64,000 nt of DNA from Stenotrophomonas hibiscicola ATCC 19867 (GTDB taxonomy: Bacteria > Pseudomonadota > Gammaproteobacteria > Xanthomonadales > Xanthomonadaceae): the NCBI RefSeq assembly GCF_000382065.1, contig NZ_KB907500.1:310001-374000 (forward strand), given 5' to 3'. The notes under the pieces were generated by a model. The model had not been told where the DNA came from. It searched no databases and saw nothing but the letters and a program-made list of their open reading frames with translations. The translations under genes and the position numbers were made by a program. This document shows, one piece after another, positions 16,951 through 26,494 of the stretch (position 1 is its first letter; the number at the start of each line of letters is the position of its first letter).

Positions 16951-17642
16951 TCGCGCCGGGTACCGAACCGGGCCTGTGGCAGACCGCAGGCGCCCTGCTC
17001 AAGCGCGACCTGCGCCTGCTCTGGCGCCGCCGTGGCGATGCACTGCAGCCGCTGCTGTTCGCGGTGCTGGTGGTGGTGCTGTTCGCGCTGGCGCAGGGCC
17101 GCGAGCCACAGCTGTTGGCCGCCACCGCCGGCGCGGTGCTGTGGCTGGCCGTGCTGCTGGCGGGACAGCTGTCGCTGGATTCGCTGTTCCGTTCCGATGC
17201 CGAAGACGGCTCGTTGGAACAATGGCTGCTGGCGCCGGTGCCGCTGGCCTGGCTGGTGCTGGTACGCGTGCTGCTGCACTGGGCCACCACCGCCCTGCCG
17301 TTGATCGTGGTCAGCCCGCTGCTGGCCGAAATGCTGCATCTGCCGCATGACCAGCTGCCGATGTTGCTGGCATCGTTGCTGCTGGGAACGCCGTTGCTGA
17401 GCCTGATCGGTGGCGTGGTCGCTGCACTGACCGTCGGCATCCGGCGCTCTGGTATTCTCGTGGCGTTGCTGTCGTTGCCGCTGTACGTGCCCGTGCTGGT
17501 GTTCGGCGCAGGCAGCCTGGCGGCAGCCGGGCGCGGGCAGGATCCGGTCGGTGCGCTGCTGATGCTGGGCGCTGGCCTGCTGGTCGCGCTGGTGCTGGCT
17601 CCGCTGGCCACTGCTGCTGCAATACGTATTTCTCTGAGTTGA
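16947..17642 (+). CDS. ccmB: Heme exporter membrane subunit CcmB
   Basis: A 231-residue integral membrane protein with about six hydrophobic segments and the conserved opening [22 protein letters not shown]. It contains [20 protein letters not shown], typical of CcmB. It forms the permease part of the CcmAB complex, next to CcmC and CcmD. Its ATG overlaps the ccmA stop (ATGA). Confidence 0.94.
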   Translation: MIAPGTEPGLWQTAGALLKRDLRLLWRRRGDALQPLLFAVLVVVLFALAQGREPQLLAATAGAVLWLAVLLAGQLSLDSLFRSDAEDGSLEQWLLAPVPLAWLVLVRVLLHWATTALPLIVVSPLLAEMLHLPHDQLPMLLASLLLGTPLLSLIGGVVAALTVGIRRSGILVALLSLPLYVPVLVFGAGSLAAAGRGQDPVGALLMLGAGLLVALVLAPLATAAAIRISLS

Positions 17643-17685
17643 CCGAGCTGAGAGCCAATCCACCCCTGCTGGATAGCCGCCACGC

Positions 17686-18456
17686 ATGAATCCGATTGTC
17701 CGCTGGTTCCACCAACTCGGTTCGCCTCCCACGTTCGACCGTTTCGCCGCCCGCTGGTCGCGGGTGTTCTACCTCGCCGCAGTGCCGGTGCTGCTGGTCG
17801 GCATGTGGCAGGCGCTGCTGGTGGTTCCGCCGGAAGCCAAGCAGCTGGACAGTTTCCGCATCCTCTACATCCACGTCCCCAGTGCCTGGATGAGCCTGTT
17901 CGTGTTCGCACTGATGGCGCTGTACGCGGCCATCGCGCTGATCTGGCGGATCAAGGTCTGCGAGATCCTGGCCATGGCCTGCGCGCCGATGGGCGCCGGT
18001 TTCACCCTGATCACCCTGCTGACCGGCAGCATCTGGGGCAAGGGCACCTGGGGCACCTGGTGGGACTGGGACCCGCGCATGACCAGCGAGCTGGTGCTGC
18101 TGTTCCTGTACCTGGGCGTGATCGGCCTGTACCACGCCATCGAGGACCGCCGCAGCGCCGCACGCGCGGCCGGCCTGCTGGCCATCGTCGGTGTCAGCCT
18201 GCTGCCAGTGATCCGCTATTCGGTGGACTGGTGGGGCGGCCTGCACCAGCGCCAGTCCATCAACGTGTTCGGTGAATCGGCGATCAGCAGCGCGATGATC
18301 GCGCCGCTGTGGTGGATGGTGATCGGCACCAAGTTCTGGTTTGCCGGTTCGGTGCTGGCCAAGGCGCGCTCTGACAATCTCGACCGCGAGGCCGGCAAGG
18401 CCTGGGTCGGTGGACGTGTCGGTGCCGAACGCCCTGTCCCGGAGGCCCAGCCATGA
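17686..18456 (+). CDS. ccmC: Heme-handling protein CcmC
   Basis: A 256-residue inner-membrane protein that attaches heme to CcmE. The tryptophan-rich heme-handling motif is seen in [19 protein letters not shown]. Flanking histidines occur in IHVPSAWMS and later in [15 protein letters not shown]. Six membrane segments fit the family, and its length is close to E. coli CcmC. It follows ccmB by 43 nt and overlaps ccmD by 4 nt. Confidence 0.96.
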   Translation: MNPIVRWFHQLGSPPTFDRFAARWSRVFYLAAVPVLLVGMWQALLVVPPEAKQLDSFRILYIHVPSAWMSLFVFALMALYAAIALIWRIKVCEILAMACAPMGAGFTLITLLTGSIWGKGTWGTWWDWDPRMTSELVLLFLYLGVIGLYHAIEDRRSAARAAGLLAIVGVSLLPVIRYSVDWWGGLHQRQSINVFGESAISSAMIAPLWWMVIGTKFWFAGSVLAKARSDNLDREAGKAWVGGRVGAERPVPEAQP

Positions 18457-18641
18457 CCCACCTTCCCTATGTGATCGGCGCCTACGCCGTGTTCGTACTG
18501 GTGCTCGGCGCCGATGCCATCGGTTCGTGGCTGCGACTGCGCGTGGCACGCCGGCTGGCACTGGCCCGCCAGCAACGCCAGCAGACCCGGGCGGGCAGGC
18601 AGGACGCAGCGACGCCGCTGTCGACGGAGCTGGAACGATGA
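18453..18641 (+). CDS. ccmD: Heme exporter small membrane subunit CcmD
   Basis: A 62-residue protein with a single N-terminal membrane helix ([21 protein letters not shown]) and a basic cytoplasmic tail. This is the standard CcmD form: a small stabilising subunit that releases holo-CcmE from the CcmC complex. It overlaps both neighbours by 4 nt. Confidence 0.92.
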   Translation: MTHLPYVIGAYAVFVLVLGADAIGSWLRLRVARRLALARQQRQQTRAGRQDAATPLSTELER

Positions 18642-19099
18642 CGCCGGTACAACGCCGCCGCCTGGCCTGGGTACTGCTGGCACTGCTCGCCTCCGGCCTG
18701 GCCACCGCGCTGGTGGCGATGGCACTGGAGCGCAACATCGCCTACCTGTACACCCCTTCGGAAGTGCTGCGCGGCGATGTCGATGCGCAGTCGCGCTTCC
18801 GCTTGGGCGGCATGGTGGTGAAGGGCTCCTTCAACCGCCCGGTCGGCTCGCTGGAGGCGCGCTTCGAAGTGACCGACGGCGATGCACAGCTGGCGGTGAC
18901 CACCTCGCGGATCCTGCCGGACATGTTCGCCGAAGGCACCGCGGTGGTCGCCAGTGGCCGCCTGCAGGACGGTGTCTTCGTCGCCGACGAAGTGCTGGCC
19001 AAGCACGATGAGAAGTACGTGCCGAAGGAAGTGGCCGACAAGATGGGCGATGCCCATCGCAGGCACGACGTGCCGGTGACGGCCCCCGAGGTGCGCTGA
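18638..19099 (+). CDS. ccmE: Heme chaperone CcmE
   Basis: A 153-residue periplasmic heme chaperone anchored by an N-terminal helix (residues ~9-30). The OB-fold core follows, with [11 protein letters not shown]. His123 in [10 protein letters not shown] is the residue expected to bind heme covalently, and Tyr127 is the usual axial ligand, matching the HxxxY of E. coli CcmE. Its ATG overlaps ccmD. Confidence 0.96.
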   Translation: MTPVQRRRLAWVLLALLASGLATALVAMALERNIAYLYTPSEVLRGDVDAQSRFRLGGMVVKGSFNRPVGSLEARFEVTDGDAQLAVTTSRILPDMFAEGTAVVASGRLQDGVFVADEVLAKHDEKYVPKEVADKMGDAHRRHDVPVTAPEVR

Positions 19100-21019
19100 G
19101 TGCTGCCCGAACTGGGTCAGATCCTGCTGTTGTGTGCGTTGCTGGCCTCGCTGCTGCAGGCCGGCCTGCCGCTGGTCGGTGCGCATCGCAACAACGCGGC
19201 ATGGATGGCAGTGGCGCGGCCTGCCGCCTTCGCGCAGCTGCTGCTGTTGGCCGGCGCGTTCGCGGTGCTGACCGCCGCGTTCGTGCAGCAGGATTTCTCG
19301 GTGCGCTACGTGGCCGAGAACTCCAATTCGCTGCTGCCGATGATCTACCGCTATTCGGCGGTGTGGGGTGCGCATGAGGGCTCGCTGCTGATGTGGGCGC
19401 TGGTGCTGGCATTGTGGACCGGCGCGGTGGCGCTGTTCTCGCGGCACCTGCCAGCACCGGTGCAGGCGCGCGTACTGGCGGTGATGGGCATTGTCAGCGT
19501 CGGCTTTCTCGCCTTCCTGATCTTCACCTCCAATCCGTTCCTGCGCCTGAACCCGGCACCGCTGGAAGGCCGCGACCTCAACCCGCTGCTGCAGGACCCG
19601 GGGCTGATCATCCATCCGCCGATGCTGTACATCGGTTACGTGGGTTTCGCGGTGCCGTTCGCGTTCGCGGTGGCCGCGCTTCTGGAAGGCCGCGTCGACG
19701 CCCGCTGGCTGCGCTGGACGCGGCCCTGGACCAACGTCGCCTGGGGCTTCCTGACTCTTGGCATCGCGCTGGGCAGCTGGTGGGCCTACTACGAGCTGGG
19801 CTGGGGTGGCTGGTGGTTCTGGGACCCGGTGGAGAACGCCAGCTTCATGCCATGGCTGGTCGGTGCGGCACTGATCCATTCGCAGGCCGTCACTGAAAAG
19901 CGCGGCACGTTCGGCAGCTGGACCCTGCTGCTGGCGATCGCGGCCTTCGCGCTTTCGCTGCTGGGCACCTTCCTGGTGCGCTCCGGTGTGCTGACCAGCG
20001 TGCATTCGTTCGCCGCCGATCCGTCGCGTGGCCTGTTCATCCTGGTGTTCCTGTCGGTGCTGGTCGGCGGCAGCCTGCTGCTGTACGCGCTGCGCGCCAG
20101 CCAGCTGAGCGTGGACGCCGACGATCCGCGCCGTGGCTTCACCGCCGCCTCGCGCGAGACCCTGCTGCTGGCCAACAACCTGCTGCTGGCCACCGCCTGC
20201 GCGATGGTCCTGCTGGGCACGCTGTACCCGCTGCTGGCCGATGCGCTGTCGCTGGGCAAGATCTCGGTCGGCCCGCCCTACTTCGGCAGCCTGTTCCTGC
20301 TGCTGATGGCGCCGATGATCCTGCTGCTGCCGTTCGGCCCGCTGGTGAAGTGGCAGCGCGACCAAACTTCGCGTGCATTCGCGCTGCTGGCGCCATGGCT
20401 GGGGCTGGCCGTGCTGCTGGGCGCGCTGGCTTGGTGGCAGGCGCCGCAGAACGGCTGGAAGGCCGGCATCGGCGTCGCCGCTGCGGCCTGGGTCGCACTC
20501 GGCACCGCACGCTTCGTCTGGCAGCGCCTGCGCGGCAATGGCCGCTTCACCGCCGAGATGCTCGGCATGATCGTCGCCCACGCCGGCATCGCCGTGTTCC
20601 TGGCTGGCGCGCTGCTGGTCGAAGCGCTGAACGTGCAGCGTGAAGTGGCGCTGGCACCGGGCCAGCAGCTGGTGGTCGGTCGCTACGAAGTGCGCTTCGA
20701 GGGCGTGGACCATCGCGAAGGCCCCAATTTCATCGCCGACCGCGGTCACCTGCGGGTGTTCCGCGACGGCCGCGAACGGGCCCTGCTGCACCCGGAGAAG
20801 CGCCAGTACGCCAGCGGCGGCCAGGTGATGACCGAGGCCGGCATCGATGCACGCTTCGACGGCGATGTCTACGTGGCATTGGGCGAGCCGCTGGGCAACA
20901 ATGCATGGGCGGTACGGGTGCACATCAAGCCGTTCGTGCGCTGGATCTGGCTGGGCGCGCTGTTGATGGCCCTGGGCGGATTCATCGCCGCCGCCGACCG
21001 CCGTTTCCGTCGTCCGTAG
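19100..21019 (+). CDS. ccmF: Cytochrome c heme lyase subunit CcmF
   Basis: A 639-residue polytopic protein of the heme ligation complex (CcmF with CcmH and CcmI). The WWD heme-handling domain is visible in GWGGWWFWDPVENASFMPW. Other conserved sites include WGAHEGSLLMWALVL and IHPPMLYIGYVG. The gene begins with a GTG immediately after the ccmE stop. Confidence 0.96.
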   Translation: MLPELGQILLLCALLASLLQAGLPLVGAHRNNAAWMAVARPAAFAQLLLLAGAFAVLTAAFVQQDFSVRYVAENSNSLLPMIYRYSAVWGAHEGSLLMWALVLALWTGAVALFSRHLPAPVQARVLAVMGIVSVGFLAFLIFTSNPFLRLNPAPLEGRDLNPLLQDPGLIIHPPMLYIGYVGFAVPFAFAVAALLEGRVDARWLRWTRPWTNVAWGFLTLGIALGSWWAYYELGWGGWWFWDPVENASFMPWLVGAALIHSQAVTEKRGTFGSWTLLLAIAAFALSLLGTFLVRSGVLTSVHSFAADPSRGLFILVFLSVLVGGSLLLYALRASQLSVDADDPRRGFTAASRETLLLANNLLLATACAMVLLGTLYPLLADALSLGKISVGPPYFGSLFLLLMAPMILLLPFGPLVKWQRDQTSRAFALLAPWLGLAVLLGALAWWQAPQNGWKAGIGVAAAAWVALGTARFVWQRLRGNGRFTAEMLGMIVAHAGIAVFLAGALLVEALNVQREVALAPGQQLVVGRYEVRFEGVDHREGPNFIADRGHLRVFRDGRERALLHPEKRQYASGGQVMTEAGIDARFDGDVYVALGEPLGNNAWAVRVHIKPFVRWIWLGALLMALGGFIAAADRRFRRP

Positions 21020-21027
21020 GAGTTTCC

Positions 21028-21645
21028 ATGTCCGAGTCCCCTGCCCCGCGCCCCTCCCGCCCGCTGCCGCCGGTAGCCATCGTGATCGGCGTGCTGTTCT
21101 TCTTCGGCCTGCTCGGGCTGATGATCTACGGGGTGATGAAATCGGGTGACCCGCAGCGCGACGTGCTGCCGTCTGCGCTGATCGACAAGCCGGCACCCGC
21201 GTTCGCGCTCCCGGTGCTGCACGATCCGGAGATGATCGTGCACAGCGACGACCTGCGCGGTGCGCCCTACCTGCTGAACGTATGGGGCAGCTGGTGCGCG
21301 GCCTGCCGCGAAGAACACCCGGTGCTGACCCGCTTCGCGGAAAGCAAGCGCGTGCGCGTGATCGGCTACAACTGGAAGGACGACCCGACCGACGCGCTGC
21401 ACTGGCTGGAACAGCTGGGCAACCCGTTCATGGTGGTGCTCAGTGACGTCGAGGGCCGCACCGCGATCGACTGGGGCGTGACCGCCGCACCGGAGACGTT
21501 CCTGGTCGATGGCAGTGGCATCGTGCGCTGGAAGTACAGTGGCGCGATGACCCAGCGCGTGGTCGACGAGAAGCTGATCCCGGCACTGGAGAAGATCGAG
21601 AAGGCTCAGGGCAGTGCCGGCAACACCCTGCATACGGCGCCCTGA
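21028..21645 (+). CDS. ccmG: Thiol:disulfide oxidoreductase CcmG (DsbE)
   Basis: A 205-residue thioredoxin-fold protein anchored by an N-terminal helix (~13-36). The redox pair is WCAAC at Cys90/Cys93. The CcmG-typical NVWGSWCAAC, EEHPVL and GVTAAPETFLVDGSG are present, the last holding the cis-Pro. It reduces apocytochrome c or CcmH thiols in the periplasm. GTAGGAG lies ahead of the ATG. Confidence 0.95.
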   Translation: MSESPAPRPSRPLPPVAIVIGVLFFFGLLGLMIYGVMKSGDPQRDVLPSALIDKPAPAFALPVLHDPEMIVHSDDLRGAPYLLNVWGSWCAACREEHPVLTRFAESKRVRVIGYNWKDDPTDALHWLEQLGNPFMVVLSDVEGRTAIDWGVTAAPETFLVDGSGIVRWKYSGAMTQRVVDEKLIPALEKIEKAQGSAGNTLHTAP

Positions 21646-21649
21646 GCCA

Positions 21650-22099
21650 ATGCGCTGGCTGCTGGCGCTGCTGCTCCTGATGCTGCCGCTGGCCGCGCTG
21701 GCCCAGCAGCCGCTGCACGATCCGCAGCCGCTGCAGTTCCGCGATGGTGCCGAGGAACGCCGCTTCCATGACCTGGCCGCGCAGCTGCGCTGCGTGCAGT
21801 GCCAGAACCAGTCGCTGGCCGACTCCAACGCGCAGATCGCCCAGGACCTGCGCCGGGAGGTGCTGCAGTTGATGCAGCAGGGCCACGACGACGCACAGAT
21901 CAAGCAGTTCCTGGTCGCCCGCTATGGCGACTTCGTGCTCTATCAACCGCCGCTGCAGCCGGGCACCTGGCTGCTGTGGGGTGGGCCTCTGCTGATGCTC
22001 TGCGCCGGTGCACTGGTGGTGCTGGCCATTGTCCGCCGCCGTGGACGCGCGGTCGGTGCAACGCCGCCCGGCAAGGCCGATGAAGGAGACGGATGGTGA
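21650..22099 (+). CDS. ccmH: Cytochrome c maturation thiol protein CcmH
   Basis: A 149-residue protein with a signal peptide (cleavage after ALA), the redox motif LRCVQC (Cys48/Cys51) followed by QNQSLADSNAQIA, and a C-terminal membrane helix. It corresponds to the N-terminal half of E. coli CcmH. The TPR half is encoded separately by the next gene, as in Pseudomonas. Confidence 0.95.
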   Translation: MRWLLALLLLMLPLAALAQQPLHDPQPLQFRDGAEERRFHDLAAQLRCVQCQNQSLADSNAQIAQDLRREVLQLMQQGHDDAQIKQFLVARYGDFVLYQPPLQPGTWLLWGGPLLMLCAGALVVLAIVRRRGRAVGATPPGKADEGDGW

Positions 22100-23082
22100 G
22101 CCACTGGCTGCCGACGTTGGCCGGCCTGGTGGCCGCATTGATGGCAGCGCTGGTGCTGTGGCCATTGCACCACCACGGTCGCCGCAGTTTCGCGGTGGGT
22201 GTGCTTGCGCTCGGCGTGGCCGGCGCCTGCCTGTACCTGCTGGTTGGTGACCCGCGTGCAGCACAGCTGCAGCCTGCGCCCTCGGTGGCGACATTGCGCG
22301 ATGGCGTGCAGGCCCTGCAGGACGCGTTGAAGCGCGACCCGCAGCGCGCCGATGGCTGGGTGCTGCTGGGCCGTTCGCAGGCCGAACTCGGCAACTTGGC
22401 CGCCGCAGCGGATGCCTTCGCGCGTGCTGCGGCATTGGCACCCGATGATCCGGGCGTGCTGGTGGAAGCCGCACAGGCGCGCGCGCAGGCCGATGCCGGC
22501 AAGCAGTTCGATGACACTGCAATGGCCTGGTTGCAGCAGGCGCGCACGCTGGCACCCGACGCAGAGCGCGCAAGTTGGTTGCTGGGCATCGCGCTGCGCC
22601 AACGCGGAAGGAATGCCGAGGCCGCGGATGTGTGGAGCGGCCTGCTGCCGCGACTGGAGCCGGGTGCCGCGCAGGCCCTGCGGGCGCAGATCGCGATCGC
22701 CCGCGAGGCCGCCGGCCATGCGCCCGATGCTGGCGTTGCGGCGCCACCGGCGCTGCTGCAGGTGCGCGTGCAGCTGCCGGCACTGAACAACGACGAGTGG
22801 CCCGCCAGCACCCGGGTGTTCGTGCTGGCCCGTGCCGTCGGCGGCCCGCCGATGCCGGTGGCCGCTCGCAAGCTGCCGCTGAGCGGATTCCCGGACACGG
22901 TCGGGCTGGGCGACGGTGACAGTCCGATGCCAACCGCACCGCTGTCGGCCCATCGCGAAGTGGAAGTGCTGGCACGCATCTCGCGCACCGGCAGCGCCAA
23001 TCGCAGCGAGGGCGACCTGCAAAGCGACGTGGTGCGGGTGACGCTGCCGCATGACGGCGTGGTTGAGCTGCGGTTTCCCTGA
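22093..23082 (+). CDS. ccmI: Cytochrome c maturation TPR protein CcmI
   Basis: A 329-residue protein with two N-terminal hydrophobic segments, then TPR helices (DGWVLLGRSQAELGNLAAAADAFARAAALAPDD spans one repeat). The C-terminal periplasmic domain contains VRVQLPA and VFVLARA. CcmI holds apocytochrome c for the heme lyase. Its start overlaps the ccmH stop; the ATG at 22093 and the GTG at 22096 are both possible. It is the last gene of the operon. Confidence 0.9.
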   Translation: MVSHWLPTLAGLVAALMAALVLWPLHHHGRRSFAVGVLALGVAGACLYLLVGDPRAAQLQPAPSVATLRDGVQALQDALKRDPQRADGWVLLGRSQAELGNLAAAADAFARAAALAPDDPGVLVEAAQARAQADAGKQFDDTAMAWLQQARTLAPDAERASWLLGIALRQRGRNAEAADVWSGLLPRLEPGAAQALRAQIAIAREAAGHAPDAGVAAPPALLQVRVQLPALNNDEWPASTRVFVLARAVGGPPMPVAARKLPLSGFPDTVGLGDGDSPMPTAPLSAHREVEVLARISRTGSANRSEGDLQSDVVRVTLPHDGVVELRFP

Positions 23083-23085
23083 CTT

Positions 23086-23181
23086 GTAGAGCCGAGCCCA
23101 CGCTCGGCTGCGATTGGGTTGCCGGCGCCCGCCAGCCGAGCATCGGCTCGGCTCTACAGCAGATCCACGCCATGCGTGGAT
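23086..23181. repeat. SMAG-type repeat pair plus a GATCCACGC-class unit
   Basis: GTAGAGCCGAGCCCACGCTC at 23086 and its inverse ending CTAC at 23157 form a pair just after ccmI. A third palindrome of a different class (AGATCCACGCCATGCGTGG) follows at 23160-23180. The pair may act as an mRNA end-stabiliser or terminator for the ccm operon. Confidence 0.85.
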
Positions 23182-23250
23182 ACGACGGTCCGGTCCGCGT
23201 CCACCCGCTGCTGGAAACCAGCGTGTCGCCAGCTCCACATGCGGCCCCGC

Positions 23251-23263
23251 TAGAATGCGTGCA
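23251..23263 (+). promoter_or_regulatory. -10 box giving a probably leaderless metX transcript
   Basis: TAGAAT (23251-23256) ends 6 nt before the ATG at 23263, so the expected transcription start falls on or next to the A of the start codon. No ribosome-binding sequence precedes the ATG. There is no good -35. Confidence 0.5.
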
Positions 23264-24375
23264 TGACCGAATTCATCCCGCCCGGCACCCGCTTCCACGC
23301 CCTGCCCTCGCCCTTCCCGTTCAAGCGCGGTGGCGCCCTGCATGGTGCACGGGTGGCCTACGAGACCTGGGGAACGCTGGCGACTGACGCCAGCAATGCG
23401 ATCCTGATCGTGACCGGCCTGTCGCCGGATGCGCATGCGGCGGCCAACGAGGCCAATCCGGCACCGGGCTGGTGGGAAGCGATGGTTGGCCCCGACAAAC
23501 CCATCGATACCAACCGCTGGTTCGTGGTGTGCGTGAATTCGCTGGGCAGCTGCAAGGGCTCGACCGGCCCGGCTTCGCTCAACCCGGCCAACGGTGAGCC
23601 CTACCGCCTGGACTTCCCCGAACTGTCCATCGAGGACGGCGCTCGCGCCGCGATCGAAGTCGTGCGTGCGCTGGGCATCGGGCAGCTGGCCTGCGTGGTC
23701 GGCAACTCGATGGGCGGCATGACGGCCCTTGCCATCCTGATGCTGCATCCGGGCATCGCGCGCAGCCACGTCAACATTTCCGGCAGCGCGCAGGCGTTGC
23801 CGTTCTCGATCGCGATCCGCTCGCTGCAGCGCGAGGCAATCCGCCTTGACCCCCGCTGGAATGGCGGCCACTACGACGACGACGCGTATCCCGAGTCCGG
23901 CATGCGCATGGCGCGCAAGCTGGGCGTGATCACCTACCGCTCGGCGCTGGAGTGGGATGGCCGCTTCGGCCGCGTGCGGCTGGATTCGGACCAGACCGAC
24001 GACGATCCGTTCGGCCTGGAGTTCCAGGTGGAAAGCTATCTGGAAGGCCACGCACGGCGCTTCGTGCGTTTCTTCGATCCGAACTGCTATCTGTACCTGA
24101 GCCGCTCGATGGACTGGTTCGACCTGGCCGAGTACGCCGATGGCGATGTGCTGGCCGGGCTCGCGAAGATCCGGGTGGAGAAGGCGCTGGCCATCGGCGC
24201 CAACACCGACATCCTGTTCCCGGTGCAGCAGCAGCAACAGGTCGCCGATGGCCTGCGTGCCGGAGGCGCTGACGCCCATTTCATCGGATTGGAGTCACCG
24301 CAGGGCCATGACGCCTTCCTCGTCGATTTCGAGCGTTTCGGCCCGGCCGTGCGCGGCTTCCTCGACGCATTGTAA
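23263..24375 (+). CDS. metX: MetX-family acyltransferase (homoserine or serine O-acyltransferase)
   Basis: A 370-residue alpha/beta-hydrolase of the MetX family. The nucleophile Ser149 lies in VGNSMGGM, and the triad is completed by Asp316 (GANTDILFP) and His349 (SPQGHDAFL). Members acylate homoserine in methionine synthesis. Work on the family has shown that Xanthomonadaceae homologues can instead be serine O-succinyltransferases serving cysteine synthesis, so the substrate should not be taken for granted. The transcript appears leaderless. A DUF1294 gene starts right after its stop codon. Confidence 0.9.
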   Translation: MTEFIPPGTRFHALPSPFPFKRGGALHGARVAYETWGTLATDASNAILIVTGLSPDAHAAANEANPAPGWWEAMVGPDKPIDTNRWFVVCVNSLGSCKGSTGPASLNPANGEPYRLDFPELSIEDGARAAIEVVRALGIGQLACVVGNSMGGMTALAILMLHPGIARSHVNISGSAQALPFSIAIRSLQREAIRLDPRWNGGHYDDDAYPESGMRMARKLGVITYRSALEWDGRFGRVRLDSDQTDDDPFGLEFQVESYLEGHARRFVRFFDPNCYLYLSRSMDWFDLAEYADGDVLAGLAKIRVEKALAIGANTDILFPVQQQQQVADGLRAGGADAHFIGLESPQGHDAFLVDFERFGPAVRGFLDAL

Positions 24376-24720
24376 GTGGCGTGGCGGCGTAACCTCGCAC
24401 TGGCCGCGTTCGGCGCGTTGATCGCGCTGATGATCAGCGGCGTGCTGCCGCTGTGGCTGGGCGGCTGGTGCCTGCTGGCCAGTGCGGTGTCGTTCGGCCT
24501 CTATGGCCATGACAAGCGCGCGGCGCAGCGAAAGCAGTGGCGTATTCCCGAGCGCACCCTGCAGCTGCTGGCCTTTGCCGGTGGTTGGCCCGGCGCACTG
24601 CTGGGCCAGGCGATGTTCCGCCACAAGCACCGCAAGGCCGCGTTCCAATGGGTGTTCTGGCTGTGCGTGCTGGCCAACGTGGCCTCGATCGCGGTGATGC
24701 TGCGCGAGTTTTCGCGATAG
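24376..24720 (+). CDS. DUF1294 membrane protein
   Basis: A 114-residue protein of the DUF1294 family with about three to four hydrophobic segments. It has the conserved YGHDKRAAQRKQWRIPE followed by LQLLAFAGGWPGALLGQAMFRHK. The role of the family is unknown. It starts with a GTG directly after the metX stop and is probably translated by reinitiation. Confidence 0.88.
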   Translation: MAWRRNLALAAFGALIALMISGVLPLWLGGWCLLASAVSFGLYGHDKRAAQRKQWRIPERTLQLLAFAGGWPGALLGQAMFRHKHRKAAFQWVFWLCVLANVASIAVMLREFSR

Positions 24721-24727
24721 CCAACCT

Positions 24728-24811
24728 GTAGAGGCGAGCCCATGCTCGGCTCCGTACAGAGGCAGCCGAGCATGGGCTCGGCTCTACAGTAGATCCACGC
24801 CACGCGCGGAT
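24728..24811. repeat. SMAG-type repeat pair plus a GATCCACGC-class unit
   Basis: GTAGAGGCGAGCCCATGCTC (24728) and its inverse ending CTAC (24786) are followed by GTAGATCCACGCCACGCGCG (24789-24811). This is the same three-unit order seen after ccmI, and it lies between convergent DUF1294 and cydC. Confidence 0.85.
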
Positions 24812-24820
24812 GTGCATCGG

Positions 24821-26494
24821 TCAAAGTTCGCGGACCAACACCCCGTCGCGCAATCTGTACTGCGTATCGACCACGCCTTGAGGCAGATCATCGTGGGTGA
24901 TCATCAGCAGGCTGCGCCCGTCCAGCAACCCGGAAAGGTCCTGCAACAGCGCGCGTGCGGTATCCACGTCGAGGCCTTCGGTCGGTTCGTCCAGCAGCAG
25001 GATCGGCGCATTGCGCAGCAGCGCGCGCGCCAGTGCCAACCGCCGCGCCTGGCCGGCTGACATCGTCGCGCCGTTCTCGCCCACCCAGGCCTGCAGGCCG
25101 CCGTTGCGCTCGGCCCATTCGCCCAGACGCACGCGGCGCAGCGCCGCCCACAACGCGGCGTCGCTGGCATCGGGATAACCAAGGCGCAGGTTCTCGGCCA
25201 CGCTGCCGGCAAACACCGGCGCGTTCTGCGGCAGCCACGCCAGTTGCCGGTGCCAGTCAGCCTGGGCGAAATCACGCAGATCGCGGCCACCGTAGGTCAG
25301 CCGTCCCTGCTGCGGATCCCACAGCCGCAGCAGCAGGCTGGACAGCGTGGTCTTGCCGCTGCCGCTGTCGCCGCGAATCGCGATGCGCTCGCCCGGCGCC
25401 AAGGTCAGATGCAGGCCGGACAGCACCGGCCGCGCCGCACCGGGCCACTGGAAATGCACGTCATCCCACTGTACGCGCGCGGCCTGCGGTACCGGCTGCG
25501 GCGCCTGCGGATCGTCCACCGTCGGCGGTTGCTCGACGATGGCCTGCAACTGATCGGCGGCAATGCGCCCGGACTGCAGCGACTGCCAGGCCAGGCCCAG
25601 GCCGGCCCACAGCTCGATCAACGCCACGGTCAGGAACACCAGGCCCGCGGCCATCTCCGGCGCGATGCGCTGCTGTTCGGCCGCATGCAGGGCCAATGCC
25701 AGCATCGCCACCAACCCCAGCCCGGCGACCAGACCGTGCAGCATCGAGGCCGCGATCAGGCGCCAGCGGCGGCGGCGATCACGCGAGGCCAGCTGCTTGG
25801 CAGCTACGCGTACCTTGAGCTGCCAGGCCGCATCGGCGTGCAGCGCGGCCAGGTCACCCGCACCTTCCAACCCTTCAAAGGCCGCGGTGCGCAATGCGGC
25901 GCGATGCGCGGCGCGGTCGGCTTCTTCATCATCGTGGCCACGCACGCCCAGCCACGGCACGCCGAAGGCGATCAGCAGCGCCAGCACCGCCATCAGCACC
26001 GCAGCCGACGGCAGGATCAGTGCCGCCGAAACGATCGCGACCAGCGACAATCCGCCCAACGCCACCAGCGGCCCGATCGCACGCACCAGCAGGCCGTCCA
26101 CTTCACCGATATCGCCGAGCAGGCGCGCCAGAAGGTCGCCGGTGCGCGTAGCCCCCAACCGTGCGGGTGCCAGCGGCAACGCGCGGCGGAAGAACCACAC
26201 GCGCAGGTCGCGGGCGATGCGCAGCGTGGCGTCGTGGCCGACCAGCTTCTCGAAATAGCGCGACACGATGCGCGCCATCGTCAGCCCGCGTATGCCAGCG
26301 GACGGTGAAAAGAAGTTGAAGCCTTGGCCGAGGCCGGCCGCGCCAGCCAACGCGGCGGCGGTGAGGAAGCCACCGGACAGACCTAGCAATGCGGTGCCGG
26401 CCAGCATGGTGGTCCACAGCAGCAGCACGGTCAGCAGCAGGCGCGGCCGATGGCGCAGGAACACCGCGCGCAGCGAATCAGGCGAACGGCTCAT
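24821..26494 (-). CDS. cydC: Cysteine/glutathione ABC exporter subunit CydC
   Basis: A 557-residue half-transporter with six N-terminal membrane segments (to ~residue 310) and a C-terminal ATPase. Walker A is RGDSGSGKTT, the signature [15 protein letters not shown] and Walker B ILLLDEPTEGLD. CydDC exports cysteine and glutathione to the periplasm and is required for cytochrome bd assembly. The ATG overlaps the cydD stop (ATGA). The divergent cydABX operon supports the assignment. Confidence 0.93.
   Translation of the reverse strand: MSRSPDSLRAVFLRHRPRLLLTVLLLWTTMLAGTALLGLSGGFLTAAALAGAAGLGQGFNFFSPSAGIRGLTMARIVSRYFEKLVGHDATLRIARDLRVWFFRRALPLAPARLGATRTGDLLARLLGDIGEVDGLLVRAIGPLVALGGLSLVAIVSAALILPSAAVLMAVLALLIAFGVPWLGVRGHDDEEADRAAHRAALRTAAFEGLEGAGDLAALHADAAWQLKVRVAAKQLASRDRRRRWRLIAASMLHGLVAGLGLVAMLALALHAAEQQRIAPEMAAGLVFLTVALIELWAGLGLAWQSLQSGRIAADQLQAIVEQPPTVDDPQAPQPVPQAARVQWDDVHFQWPGAARPVLSGLHLTLAPGERIAIRGDSGSGKTTLSSLLLRLWDPQQGRLTYGGRDLRDFAQADWHRQLAWLPQNAPVFAGSVAENLRLGYPDASDAALWAALRRVRLGEWAERNGGLQAWVGENGATMSAGQARRLALARALLRNAPILLLDEPTEGLDVDTARALLQDLSGLLDGRSLLMITHDDLPQGVVDTQYRLRDGVLVREL

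Noticed and set aside
18482..21196. A 904-codon open frame on the - strand across ccmDEFG
   Set aside because: It is antisense to four well-supported ccm genes, its translation is Gln/Arg/His-rich without domains, and it has no ribosome site.
23183..23262. A SAM-type riboswitch before metX
   Set aside because: The gap after the repeats is only about 80 nt, the promoter lies at the start codon, and no conserved riboswitch core is seen.
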